A DNA stretch of 64,000 bases, from the NCBI RefSeq assembly GCF_001431045.1, contig NZ_BCLE01000009.1, forward strand, positions 62,001 through 126,000, read 5' to 3'. Below are positions 50,897 to 58,999 of this stretch, one piece after another. The DNA comes from Streptococcus orisasini (GTDB lineage Bacteria; Bacillota; Bacilli; Lactobacillales; Streptococcaceae). Within the stretch, counting starts at the first letter, position 1. Every line of letters starts with the position of its first letter. Position numbers and translations under genes: made by a program. Under the pieces are notes generated by a model. That model searched no databases. It was not told the origin of the DNA and saw nothing but the letters and a program-made list of their open reading frames with translations.

Positions 50897-51754
50897 CTAT
50901 TTTGTCACATAGTTAAAGACATCTTCCCCAAAGTATTTCTTAGACAGTTTTGATAACGTTCCGTCTTTCTTTAGTTCTTTGATTGCCTTGTTGTATGCTT
51001 TTACAAATTTCTTATTGGACTGATTACGGTGTATCAAAGGATAAGTCTCAATCCCCTTGTAAGGAATCCAAGTCAGTTTATCAGCATATTTGTGATAGGA
51101 TCCGTCCTTATCCTTAACAGCCTGTTCAAAGGACAGTTTAATGTCAAAGTAAGCATCGTAACGTTTCTCAAGAACCCAAGCATAGGCGTCTGCTACTGTG
51201 AAACTTTCTGCAGCTTTGAGATCAATGGGCTTATCCTTGTGATTTTTATTGTAATCCTCGATTACATTCCACTGGGCATTTTGTGGGGAAATAGGAACCA
51301 GCTTGCCACCTAATTGGGCAAAAGAGTTAATGTTTTTAAATCTTGCTTTATCTTCCTTACGGATGGTAAAACCAATGACACTAGCTCCAATAGCGTCTTT
51401 AGGAATAATAAATTTTTGAGCACGTTCTTTCGTATACCAAGCTCCCTTGGTACCGATATCATATTTGCCCGACTCTAGGCCAATCAGTAAATCTTCATCA
51501 CTTGTCCCGGTATATTTAAATTTATAATCCGGCAATTTTTTATCTATAGCTTTTAAAACCTCTACTTCATAGCCGGTATTTTCACCTTTGTCATTAACAT
51601 AATCATAGGGTACGTAGTTTTGAGTATGGGCAACTTTCAAAGTTTTTACTTTTCCATTTGCAGCATTGTTGCCGGTCAACTGACGACCGATAATAGTTCC
51701 GCCAATGAGAATAATCAGTACTCCGCCTGTGATAAACCATTTTTTCTTAGCCAT
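50897..51754 (-). CDS. tcyE: Cystine-type ABC transporter binding protein
   Basis: 285 residues, family 3 solute-binding protein: TLKVAHTQNYVPYDYVNDKG, GYEVEVLKAIDKKL, GKYDIGTKGAWYTKERAQKF. The N-terminal segment (WFITGGVLIILIGGTIIG) has no lipobox Cys, and the protein contains no Cys at all, so it appears to be tethered by an uncleaved anchor rather than by lipid. Second gene of the operon, 17 nt after tcyD. Confidence 0.87.
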   Translation of the reverse strand: MAKKKWFITGGVLIILIGGTIIGRQLTGNNAANGKVKTLKVAHTQNYVPYDYVNDKGENTGYEVEVLKAIDKKLPDYKFKYTGTSDEDLLIGLESGKYDIGTKGAWYTKERAQKFIIPKDAIGASVIGFTIRKEDKARFKNINSFAQLGGKLVPISPQNAQWNVIEDYNKNHKDKPIDLKAAESFTVADAYAWVLEKRYDAYFDIKLSFEQAVKDKDGSYHKYADKLTWIPYKGIETYPLIHRNQSNKKFVKAYNKAIKELKKDGTLSKLSKKYFGEDVFNYVTK

Positions 51755-51771
51755 TCAATCATTCCTTTCTT

Positions 51772-52779
51772 TTATAAAGCTGCCGCTTCTTTAACCCAGG
51801 CAATACGCTCAGCAGCAATATCGCTTGGAATTGTGCAGTCTGCACCAATAATCGTTGCTTTTTTGCCAGCTTCTTTTAAAAGTTTCGCTACTGTCTGTTG
51901 AATTTCTTCCTTACTTCCCTTATAGAGCAAGCCTTCCTTTGTATTGACAAAGCCACCCAGAACAGGTTTACCACCAAAGAGTTTACGTCCTTCTGCCAGA
52001 CTGATACCTTCTGGACCGACAGCCCAATTAAAGACCTGAGCTGGATAATCTTTAAAGAGACTGATATCATTGCTAGCCCCTTCGTAACCACAGATATGAA
52101 GAACACTCAAGCCAGCTGCCTTATGGGCTGCTTCAAGAATAGTCAAATCACTGGGAGCAATATACTTGCTGTAATCCTGTGAAGTAACACGATCATCTTG
52201 AATAGACTGCACACTAAGATAGATTCCTTCAATCCCAGTTTCCTTAATAATTTTTTGAACTAAAATGGCAATGTCATCAGCAATAACTCCTAAAACCTTT
52301 TTTAAGGTTTGGGCATCTTCCTGCAGAAAATCAGCAATGATAGTATCTCCACTTGCTACCTTGCCAGCTAGCTGCCACTTAAGATAGGTGACCGGAGCAA
52401 AAATATTATAAATAGCAACAATGTCTTCGGTAAAGCTCTTTTTAATAGCCTTGACTAATTCTACCTGCTGGTCAAACCAAGGATGATCCTTACCAATAGA
52501 GGTAATAGCCGCCAATTCCTTAATAGAAGTCACTTCGGTAGTAATTAAAGGATTAGGATAGGTGAAAAAGCCATCACTCATAATTTTGATAAAATCAGGT
52601 TCCACCTCTTGGATAAATTTCCTATGACCTTCCAGATTTTTCTTAAACAGACTGCGGCTGTTAAGCCCTCGACCCAACTCTTCTTCCGGCAAAAAATGAT
52701 ACCAAAAGCCAACTGGTACTTGTTCTACTTCTTCACCTCTAAATGCTTTTAAAACCCATTCTTTTTTACTATCTGTCAT
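51772..52779 (-). CDS. tcyD: URO-D-superfamily methyltransferase-like protein
   Basis: 335 residues with the uroporphyrinogen-decarboxylase barrel. LSVLHICGYEGAS and IIGADCTIPSDI give the His-x-Cys…Cys zinc pattern of MtaA/MetE-like methyltransferases rather than true heme-pathway HemE, and no heme or corrinoid genes are near. First gene of the cystine-transport operon. A zinc-thiolate methyl transfer to or from an imported sulfur compound fits the context but is inference. AAGGAGG precedes the ATG. Confidence 0.75.
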   Translation of the reverse strand: MTDSKKEWVLKAFRGEEVEQVPVGFWYHFLPEEELGRGLNSRSLFKKNLEGHRKFIQEVEPDFIKIMSDGFFTYPNPLITTEVTSIKELAAITSIGKDHPWFDQQVELVKAIKKSFTEDIVAIYNIFAPVTYLKWQLAGKVASGDTIIADFLQEDAQTLKKVLGVIADDIAILVQKIIKETGIEGIYLSVQSIQDDRVTSQDYSKYIAPSDLTILEAAHKAAGLSVLHICGYEGASNDISLFKDYPAQVFNWAVGPEGISLAEGRKLFGGKPVLGGFVNTKEGLLYKGSKEEIQQTVAKLLKEAGKKATIIGADCTIPSDIAAERIAWVKEAAAL

Positions 52780-52816
52780 AAGCCTGTCCTCCTTTGAAAT
52801 AAATATGATTTTATCC

Positions 52817-52882
52817 TACCATCTCCCAAACACCTTGTATAATTTATCTTTTTTATGGTAAGCTATAAATTTTATTTATGGC
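52817..52882 (-). promoter_or_regulatory. Sulfur-type promoter module, copy B (tcy operon)
   Basis: Read on the plus strand: TACCATCTC (52817-52825), -10 complement TGTATA (52836-52841), dyad TTATGGTAAGCTATAA (52853-52868), palindrome ATAAATTTTATTTAT (52865-52879), then TTATGG at 52876-52881. The spacing equals that at 22156-22221, and the start codon lies 38 nt away here and 37 nt there. The LysR gene at 53035 is divergent from this promoter. Confidence 0.72.
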
Positions 52883-53034
52883 CGTTTAAAAGCGTATAAA
52901 CACTGGCAAAGAAAAACGTTATCAGGCTATAAGAAAAATGTATCACCTCTTTGCTTTTTTCTATCAGCTTTTTGCAGATTTTATATTGTTCCTTTTGTTA
53001 TAATGTCAAAAAAGCTCAAGAAGAAGGAATTAGT

Positions 53035-53940
53035 ATGAATTTTCAACAATGCCGCTATGTTGAGGCTATCGCCAAGACAGGCTCTTTCAGTGAAGCCGCA
53101 AAAAGACTTTATGTTACCCAGCCCAATCTTTCCTCATCCATCAAAGAATTAGAGGAAGAACTAGGTGTCCAGCTCTTTATCCGCTCTAATACTGGAGCGC
53201 GTTTGACAGATGATGGCTATGACTTTCTTAAATACGCCAAACGTATCCTAGGAGAAATGGACTTACTTAAACAGCGTTATCAAAACAATTACAAAAACAG
53301 TTTTACCTTAAGTTCCCACCACTATGATTTTTTAGCCATTCCGCTGCTTGATATCGCAGAACGTTTTAAAGATGACTACCAACACTTCCACCTTATTGAG
53401 ACAACGACCAAAAAAATTCTTGAAAGTGTCCTCAATTTTGAAAGCGACTTAGGTATTCTCTATCTCAATGACGATAACCGCCATATTTTGGAGCGCTACT
53501 TCAAGCAGTACAATCTTACCTTTACTCCGCTTGGTGATTTTCCAACACGCATCTTCCTAAGAAAAGGCCATCCCTTGGCCAAGCAAAAGCTCATCGAAAA
53601 ATCTCAGCTCAAGAATTATAAACAGGTACGCTTCAGACAGGAAACAGCTGGGCTTAACTTTGATGAAGACACCTTGGATATTCCTAAAGACCAAGCTGTT
53701 TTTTACAGCAATGACCGTGGCACCATTATGAATATCCTCTGTGGCTCTGACGCCTATGCTTCAGGCCTGGGAATTGTCAACAGTTTCATCAAGGATCAGA
53801 TTGTCCTCATTCCCCTCAAAGACAGCGAAAAACATACCCTCGGTTTTGTTACTAACAACCGCAAGCAAGAGTCTGCCATCATGCAAAAATTCATTACTGC
53901 TGTCAAGGAAAGCCTAAAAGAATATAACAGTGACAGCTGA
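53035..53940 (+). CDS. tcyR: LysR-type regulator next to the tcy operon
   Basis: 301 residues from ATG 53035, which follows AAGGAAT; the 28-residue upstream extension has no domain. N-terminal winged helix MNFQQCRYVEAIAKTGSFSEAAKRLYVTQPNLSSSIKELEEELG resembles the MtaR/CysR/HomR group of streptococcal sulfur regulators. C-terminal LysR co-inducer domain. Divergent from tcyD with the shared motif between. The symbol follows my memory of S. mutans and is less certain than the family. Confidence 0.82.
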   Translation: MNFQQCRYVEAIAKTGSFSEAAKRLYVTQPNLSSSIKELEEELGVQLFIRSNTGARLTDDGYDFLKYAKRILGEMDLLKQRYQNNYKNSFTLSSHHYDFLAIPLLDIAERFKDDYQHFHLIETTTKKILESVLNFESDLGILYLNDDNRHILERYFKQYNLTFTPLGDFPTRIFLRKGHPLAKQKLIEKSQLKNYKQVRFRQETAGLNFDEDTLDIPKDQAVFYSNDRGTIMNILCGSDAYASGLGIVNSFIKDQIVLIPLKDSEKHTLGFVTNNRKQESAIMQKFITAVKESLKEYNSDS

Positions 53941-54059
53941 CAGCTTTTTAAACTTAAAAATAAAGAAACAAGATGACATATACATGATTGCCTTGTAGTC
54001 ATCTGCCGTTTGTCTTATAAGCAAACTCATAGTCGGTTAGCTAAATTCAGTTCAATTGT

Positions 54060-54088
54060 TTGCCATATCAAAGGATAAATCTTATAAT
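54060..54088 (+). promoter_or_regulatory. Promoter of the DUF1304 gene
   Basis: TTGCCA (54060-54065), 17 bp, TATAAT (54083-54088), about 30 nt before the ATG. AAGGAGG provides the ribosome site. Confidence 0.75.
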
Positions 54089-54117
54089 ATCTAAGGCATT
54101 ATTATAAGGAGGCAATC

Positions 54118-54468
54118 ATGTCAGTGCTTAAAACTATTTTAGTGATTTTAGTCGCTTTAGAATTCTTTTATATTATGTACCTAGAAACTCTAGCTACACA
54201 ATCTGCTAAAACATCTCAGGTTTTTGGGATGAGTCAGGAAAAATTAGGCCAAAAAGAAATCGATACACTTTTCAAAAATCAAGGAATTTATAACGGCCTT
54301 ATCGGCCTAGGATTGCTTTATGGCTTGATTTTCAATACAAGTATTATTTTGCCAATCTTGCTATACATCATTTTGGTAGCTGCATACGGTGCTTACAGCA
54401 GCAATCCTAAAATTTTACTAATGCAGGGCGGCTTAGCTATCATCACAGCCATCCTCTATCTTTTCTAG
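54118..54468 (+). CDS. DUF1304 membrane protein
   Basis: 116 residues with four membrane spans and the conserved YLETLATQSAKTSQVFGMS and NQGIYNGLIGLGLLYG of DUF1304. Function unknown. Monocistronic, with a good promoter and a shared terminator downstream. Confidence 0.8.
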   Translation: MSVLKTILVILVALEFFYIMYLETLATQSAKTSQVFGMSQEKLGQKEIDTLFKNQGIYNGLIGLGLLYGLIFNTSIILPILLYIILVAAYGAYSSNPKILLMQGGLAIITAILYLF

Positions 54469-54525
54469 CAGACCATTAAAGTTTCGATCCTAAAATCAAG
54501 ATGCGAGAATTCCTGGCAAGAACGA

Positions 54526-54560
54526 AAAGACCTGAGACATTATTGTCCCAGGTTCTTTTT
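54526..54560. terminator. Bidirectional terminator between DUF1304 and relS
   Basis: AAAAGACCTGAGACA pairs with TGTCCCAGGTTCTTTTT around a 3-4 nt loop. Both flanks are suitable, and the two genes converge here. Confidence 0.85.
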
Positions 54561-54571
54561 CATAATTGACA

Positions 54572-55807
54572 CTAGAGTAGAATCTTAAAAGTGATGGTAC
54601 CATTTTTATAAGAAACTGAAATTTTTCCTTTAAAAATGTTGACAATGCTCTGCGCCATTGATAGTCCAATACCATAACCGGATGTTTGATTATTGTGAGA
54701 TTCATCTTCCCGATAAAAACGGTCAAAGAAACGGCTGTAATCAATTTTCGCACCTTCTTTAAAGGTATTTGAAACCTCTAGCTTGGCCTTTTTAAAGCCG
54801 CTGGTTTTACTGAGTTTAACACTCACTGTTCCGCCCTCATCACAATACTTATTAGCATTATCCATCAAAAGAGTGACTAATTCAAATAAAGATTTTTCTT
54901 CAGCCTTGACATAGACATTAGAATCAATGGCCATCTCAAAAGTTTTTCCGTCTTTAATGATAGGAGCCTTAAAAGCTTCTGCTGCATCCTGAGCAATTTT
55001 TGAAAAATGAACACTTTCAAGAACAACATCCGGCTGTTCTTCTAATCTTGCCAAAGTAACCAGTTGATTGATTAGATGCGTCAGGCGTTCGACTTGGTCC
55101 TTTGTGCTCTTAGTCCATTCTGTCTCGCCGGTTGTCAGTTCCTGCAGCTCATTATTAGCCGAAATAATAGATAGCGGTGTTTTTAATTCATGTCCAGCAT
55201 TTGTAATGAAACGCTTTTGTTTCTCATAATTCTCAACATAAGGTTTAATAGCAAAGCCTGAAAAAACAGAAACGATAAAAATAAAAAGAATGAAACTGTA
55301 AAATGACATTCTGATAGAAAGAGTCAACAATCCCGAACGGTCATCAATAAAACGCGTCGCATCCAAAACAACTACCAGCTGCTTATCCTTTTCTTTGAGA
55401 TTTGTTACCTTGTAGGCGTAAAAATGATAGTTTCTCTTAAAATAACCTATTTTTTGGCTGTTCAGACTGATATCTTCCATGTACTGAGCGATCTGTTCCC
55501 TGTCCACATCAGGAATATGCTGCACATTAAAAGAAGTTATTTCCTTTTTATTTTTAATAATAAAGCTATAATATTGATACTGATCAACAATAGTTCCTGA
55601 TAGATTTCTTCTCTCCGGATCCTTATTAATGTCGTCAGTTTTCGGGAATTCGCCACTGTTTTTGGACAGAATCCGCAGGACAGATTCAACCTCCCTATTA
55701 TTTTGAACATAGTGAACTGAGTTGAAAATGATGATAAAAGATAATAAAATCCCCAGAATGGCAAGAGATGAAATTAAAATAAAGCGAAATCTAATCTTAC
55801 GAAGCAT
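54572..55807 (-). CDS. relS: Sensor histidine kinase RelS
   Basis: 411 residues from ATG 55807, which has AGGTG at 6 nt; ATG 55813 would overlap the ribosome site. Two membrane helices enclose an extracellular domain of about 130 residues. The phospho-acceptor is in ITNAGHELKTPLSIISANNE. N box MDNANKYCDEGG and G box SGYGIGLSMAQSIV are present. Last gene of relP-relR-relS; overlaps relR by 11 nt. It pairs with RelR. Confidence 0.9.
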   Translation of the reverse strand: MLRKIRFRFILISSLAILGILLSFIIIFNSVHYVQNNREVESVLRILSKNSGEFPKTDDINKDPERRNLSGTIVDQYQYYSFIIKNKKEITSFNVQHIPDVDREQIAQYMEDISLNSQKIGYFKRNYHFYAYKVTNLKEKDKQLVVVLDATRFIDDRSGLLTLSIRMSFYSFILFIFIVSVFSGFAIKPYVENYEKQKRFITNAGHELKTPLSIISANNELQELTTGETEWTKSTKDQVERLTHLINQLVTLARLEEQPDVVLESVHFSKIAQDAAEAFKAPIIKDGKTFEMAIDSNVYVKAEEKSLFELVTLLMDNANKYCDEGGTVSVKLSKTSGFKKAKLEVSNTFKEGAKIDYSRFFDRFYREDESHNNQTSGYGIGLSMAQSIVNIFKGKISVSYKNGTITFKILL

Positions 55808-56498
55808 AATCATCACCTGCCGTTTCCACGAGAGTGAAATCTCCATTTTCTTTCCCTAGGATAGCAAGATTCGCTTTAATAGCTTTGAGCTTTTGTCTGA
55901 GATAGGAAACATAGATAAAGACATAGCCATCATCAATTTCAGGGTTATCATCCTTGGCCCAAACATGCTGGAAAATTTCCTTAGTGGACAAAGATTTATT
56001 AGGATTAAGCATAAAAAAAGCCATTAATTTTGCTTCTTTTCCTGCTAAGCGGATAGAATTGCTGGCTGCCAGTTCCTGTTGGGCAATATCAAGCTTGACA
56101 CTGCCAAAGGTCAGGATTTTATCGGTAAAACTGTCCAGCCGCCGTTCCAAAGAAGCCATACGAGCCAAAAGTTCTTTGAGCGAAATAGGCTTCGTTAAAT
56201 AATCATCAGCACCAGCTTCCAAACCAGTCACCTTGTCTTCTATTTCCGACATCGCCGTCAACATAATCGCATGGGTGCTATCTCCGCTGGCACGAATGTC
56301 ACGCAAGGCTTCCAGACCAGTTTTTATTGGCATCATGATATCCAAAATAAAAACATCATAGACATTGTCGCTTGCTTTTTTCACAGCATCCTGTCCGTTA
56401 TAAACTTGATCAACCCGATAGCCCTGATGTTCTAGAGCCGCTGTATAAACACGTGATAGCTGTTCTTCATCTTCTGCCAGTAAAATACTCAAAGACAT
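55797..56498 (-). CDS. relR: Response regulator RelR (OmpR type)
   Basis: 233 residues from ATG 56498, one base after the relP stop. Receiver with acidic pocket LLAEDEEQ, phospho-Asp in VFILDIMMPIKTG and the Lys in DDYLTKPISLKELLAR. C-terminal winged helix (SIRLAGKEAKLMAFFMLNPN…YVFIYVSYLRQKLKAI). In S. mutans RelRS controls relP expression in response to external stress. Confidence 0.92.
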   Translation of the reverse strand: MSLSILLAEDEEQLSRVYTAALEHQGYRVDQVYNGQDAVKKASDNVYDVFILDIMMPIKTGLEALRDIRASGDSTHAIMLTAMSEIEDKVTGLEAGADDYLTKPISLKELLARMASLERRLDSFTDKILTFGSVKLDIAQQELAASNSIRLAGKEAKLMAFFMLNPNKSLSTKEIFQHVWAKDDNPEIDDGYVFIYVSYLRQKLKAIKANLAILGKENGDFTLVETAGDDYAS

Positions 56499-56499
56499 C

Positions 56500-57126
56500 T
56501 CACTCACCGCTTTCTGCAATTAAATTTCGGATAGTCTGCATGGAAAGATCGCAGGAAGCCAACTCGTCTGCGCAGCGTTTCAGTTCTTTAACAATCCGTT
56601 CAGGATTTTTAATATCATGCTTGTACTTCATTTGATGTTCCAAACTAGCCCAAGAATCCATAGCTATAGTTCTTAACTGAACTTCCACAAAATAGCTTCC
56701 CGGCAGCTGTCCTAAACAATCTTCAAAAGGTGTCCTTATTTCCAAAATCAAATGATAAGAACGATAGCCATTAGGTTTAGCCTGATCAATATAATCTTTT
56801 TCATTGTAAACGCTGATACCATCCATTTCTTTAAGGATAGCAACTGTTTTATAAATATCATCAACAAAACCGCAGATAATGCGAATTCCAATCGCATCCC
56901 GGATTTCCTTAAGGGCAGACTCAGCCGTTAGAGGAAGATTTTTGCGCTGGCATTTTTCAATCATGCTGTCATTGGTTTTAACCCGTGCAAGAAAATGCTC
57001 AAACAACTTAAATCCGGTTTCTGCCTTTACACGCTGATTTTCAGCTTGAATTTTTCGGCTTAAATCCTCCAAAATTTGAAATAAATAACTTTCATACTTC
57101 CCATAAATTGTTTCTTGTGACATCAT
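56500..57126 (-). CDS. relP: Small alarmone synthetase RelP
   Basis: 208 residues. RelA/SpoT synthetase domain without hydrolase: RDAIGIRIICGFVDDIYKTV, DYIDQAKPNGYRSYHLIL and VEVQLRTIAMDSWASLEHQMKYKH. Makes (p)ppGpp. Tandem ATG codons start it; the second (57123) has better spacing from AAGGA. An extended -10 (TGATATAAT, 57156-57151) lies just upstream, so relPRS has its own promoter, separate from rcr. The 220 bp upstream hold no gene. Confidence 0.95.
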   Translation of the reverse strand: MMSQETIYGKYESYLFQILEDLSRKIQAENQRVKAETGFKLFEHFLARVKTNDSMIEKCQRKNLPLTAESALKEIRDAIGIRIICGFVDDIYKTVAILKEMDGISVYNEKDYIDQAKPNGYRSYHLILEIRTPFEDCLGQLPGSYFVEVQLRTIAMDSWASLEHQMKYKHDIKNPERIVKELKRCADELASCDLSMQTIRNLIAESGE

Positions 57127-57302
57127 TCATCCTTTTTGCTTACTTGCTCTATTATATCATACAAGATTAAAGAAACCTTATTTTATCAACTGACATTCTA
57201 AATTTCTAATTTTGGAGGAGACTGCCTAAGGTCTCACATCGTTTCGATGAAAAAACTGACTTTGAAATTTTGATATATTTTATTTAGCTGGAATAAACAC
57301 AA

Positions 57303-57333
57303 AAAACTTACCATACGAGCAATGGCAAGTTTT
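57303..57333. terminator. Immunity-gene terminator
   Basis: AAAACTTACCAT pairs with ATGGCAAGTTTT around ACGAGCA, with an A-run on the left. It lies 14 nt after the immunity gene stop and works best on the minus strand. Confidence 0.8.
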
Positions 57334-57346
57334 GATCTATCATTGA

Positions 57347-57763
57347 TTAATCGTCAGAACCTTTTGAAGACTGATGAGCCTGTCTAACATATTTTATTCC
57401 CCATAATAAAAGGATAAAAAGGATAAAACTGATGACAGCAACGGCTGAGAAAATAATGATGCTATAAACTGCTTTTACATGAGTAGCCTTATAGCAGCTT
57501 AAAACAGTTAACAACAAAAAGATAGCAGCAAAGATGAGCTGATGAGCAACTTTTGAAGAGAAAAGTTCCCCCAACTCTTTGAAGCGCTTTCTGGGTATTT
57601 TTCGATTCATTATCGTTTCAGATAAATAGTCTAAAGCATTCCCTCCCATTACTAATATAAAACCTATAATGGCCATACATTTTGAGATAGGCCACAATAA
57701 CCATGCTAAATAAAATGCGAGAGGGATAAGAACAAAGATTATTAGCTTCTTTTTATTTCTCAT
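57347..57763 (-). CDS. Putative bacteriocin immunity protein
   Basis: 138 residues from ATG 57763; the longer open frame runs through the bacteriocin gene in another frame and is unlikely. Four membrane helices (LIIFVLIPLAFYLAWLLW, MAIIGFILVMGGNALDYL, LIFAAIFLLLTVLSC, IIIFSAVAVISFILFILLLW). No convincing Shine-Dalgarno, so translation may be coupled to the bacteriocin gene 26 nt upstream. It lies where I recall the cipI immunity gene (SMU.925) in S. mutans. I do not recognise the family; the role is inferred from position. Confidence 0.65.
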   Translation of the reverse strand: MRNKKKLIIFVLIPLAFYLAWLLWPISKCMAIIGFILVMGGNALDYLSETIMNRKIPRKRFKELGELFSSKVAHQLIFAAIFLLLTVLSCYKATHVKAVYSIIIFSAVAVISFILFILLLWGIKYVRQAHQSSKGSDD

Positions 57764-57789
57764 TTTAACTAAAACTTTTTTATATATTA

Positions 57790-57990
57790 TTAGTGTGTAC
57801 AATAATAGTAATTGGCACCAGCAGCAAAAGCTTGTGCTCCAAGATACATGGCAGCCCCTGGCAGTGTAGATGCTCCTAGTCCTATTGCAGCTGCAGCAGA
57901 TGATAAACAAGAACCTTTTCCTCCGCCTTCAACAGTTGAAAGGGCTTCCTTATCCATAACATCAAATTGTTCAAATGCTTGTGTATTCAT
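57790..57990 (-). CDS. Class II bacteriocin precursor with double-glycine leader
   Basis: 66 residues. Leader MNTQAFEQFDVMDKEALSTV followed by EGG, the standard double-glycine pattern for export by a ComA/NlmTE-type peptidase transporter. The predicted mature peptide of 43 residues starts GKGSCLSS and ends NYYYCTH. It is Ala/Gly rich (GASTLPGAAMYLGAQAFAAG), with only two Cys, at mature positions 5 and 41, that could bridge the two ends. AAGGAG lies before the ATG. The promoter carries a ComE-type direct repeat. No transporter is nearby, so export must use a system encoded elsewhere. Confidence 0.85.
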   Translation of the reverse strand: MNTQAFEQFDVMDKEALSTVEGGGKGSCLSSAAAAIGLGASTLPGAAMYLGAQAFAAGANYYYCTH

Positions 57991-58044
57991 AACAAAACTC
58001 CTTTTTCATTTTTTGATCTTATTCCTTGGCCAAGAAACACTCAT

Positions 58045-58112
58045 AGTATAACTTATTTTGATACTTTTGTGTGGCGATTATCGTGAATGGTATCAAATAG
58101 GTCGTGAATGGT
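58045..58112 (-). promoter_or_regulatory. ComE-type promoter of the bacteriocin gene
   Basis: On the minus strand ACCATTCACGA occurs at 58112-58102 and again, identical, at 58091-58081 (21-bp period). After 30 nt comes TATACT (58050-58045), with no -35. The known S. mutans ComE/BlpR box is two 11-mers (TCBTAAAYSGT or its complement) with about this period; each copy here differs at one position. Confidence 0.75.
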
Positions 58113-58142
58113 CATTTTAGTGAGAAATCAAGAGGCATTTTC

Positions 58143-58210
58143 CCCATTTACGACATATTTGGGGGCGTTCACGACATTCAACATCAATTCTTTTAATTTT
58201 TTGGCATAAT
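58143..58210 (+). promoter_or_regulatory. Second, divergent ComE-type promoter without a gene
   Basis: CCCATTTACGA (58143-58153) and GGCGTTCACGA (58164-58174) have the same 21-bp period, followed after 30 nt by CATAAT (58205-58210). The geometry is the same as in the bacteriocin promoter but points the other way, toward the 3' end of tpx. No open frame with a ribosome site follows. Confidence 0.5.
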
Positions 58211-58257
58211 GAAGACAGATAGCTTTCGCCGTTCACTTTAGGGGCTGTCATCAGCAC

Positions 58258-58286
58258 AAAAAAACTTACCATTATTGTATGGTAAG
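58258..58286 (-). terminator. tpx terminator
   Basis: CTTACCAT (58265-58272) and ATGGTAAG (58279-58286) with a 6-nt loop; on the minus strand TTTTTTT follows. About 50 nt after the tpx stop. Confidence 0.88.
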
Positions 58287-58339
58287 CTGATATACAATTA
58301 TCCAAGTCTCTTGACGGCCGCTGTGCCTTTTCTATTAAC

Positions 58340-58834
58340 TTATTTAACTGCTTTGACAGCTGCTATTGCAGCTTCGTAATTGGGATGGTTGCCCATTTCA
58401 TCTAAATATTCAAGATAGGTGATTTTATTGTTTTCATCAAGAACGAAAACAGCTCGGCCAAGCAAATGCAGTTCATTAATCAATAAACCATAGGCCTTGC
58501 CAAATGAATGGTCATAGTAATCTGACAAGGTTACCGCATCATTCAAACCAGCCGCACCGCACCAGCGAGCCTGGGCAAAAGGCAAATCCACAGAGACCGT
58601 AATCACAACAGTATTGTCAGTGTTTGCTAATTCCTGATTAAAACGACGGGTTTGAGCATCGCAAACACTTGTATCAATAGACGGAACAACACTGATTACT
58701 TTTTTCTTACCAGCAAAATCGGCCAAGCTTTTCTTCGATAAATCAGTGGCTGTCAAAACAAAATCCGGAGCTATATCGCCGACCTTTAGTTTAGTACCTG
58801 CAAAGGTAATTGGCTTTCCTTTGATTGTTGTCAT
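58340..58834 (-). CDS. tpx: Thiol peroxidase
   Basis: 164 residues. Peroxidatic Cys58 in [17 protein letters not shown] and resolving Cys92 in [12 protein letters not shown], the 2-Cys Tpx arrangement. Reduces peroxides using thioredoxin. Its position between the rcr and rel genes is conserved in S. mutans. Own terminator downstream. Confidence 0.95.
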   Translation of the reverse strand: MTTIKGKPITFAGTKLKVGDIAPDFVLTATDLSKKSLADFAGKKKVISVVPSIDTSVCDAQTRRFNQELANTDNTVVITVSVDLPFAQARWCGAAGLNDAVTLSDYYDHSFGKAYGLLINELHLLGRAVFVLDENNKITYLEYLDEMGNHPNYEAAIAAVKAVK

Positions 58835-58962
58835 AACCTGTCCTCCTTTTTTCTGGTTCTTATTGTAGGATAATTTTTGCCTTTTATCTAACTATTTGAT
58901 TGTAAATGCAATTATTTTTAAAGGTTCAGCTTTAACAAATTTTTTAATACTTTATTTTATAG

Positions 58963-58997
58963 AAAAATGCTGAGACTAAAGCTGTCCCAGCATTTTT
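58963..58997. terminator. rcrQ terminator
   Basis: AAAAATGCTGAGAC pairs with GTCCCAGCATTTTT around a short loop. It lies 2 nt from the rcrQ stop and has runs on both sides. Confidence 0.85.
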
Positions 58998-58999
58998 AA

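Noticed and set aside
57221..57238. GAGAC/GTCTC hairpin upstream of relP
   Set aside because: Only five base pairs with a long loop and no T-run; not distinguishable from chance.
58117..58305. 62-codon minus-strand frame between the bacteriocin gene and tpx
   Set aside because: It overlaps the tpx terminator and both ComE-type repeats, has no ribosome site and shows no protein-like pattern.
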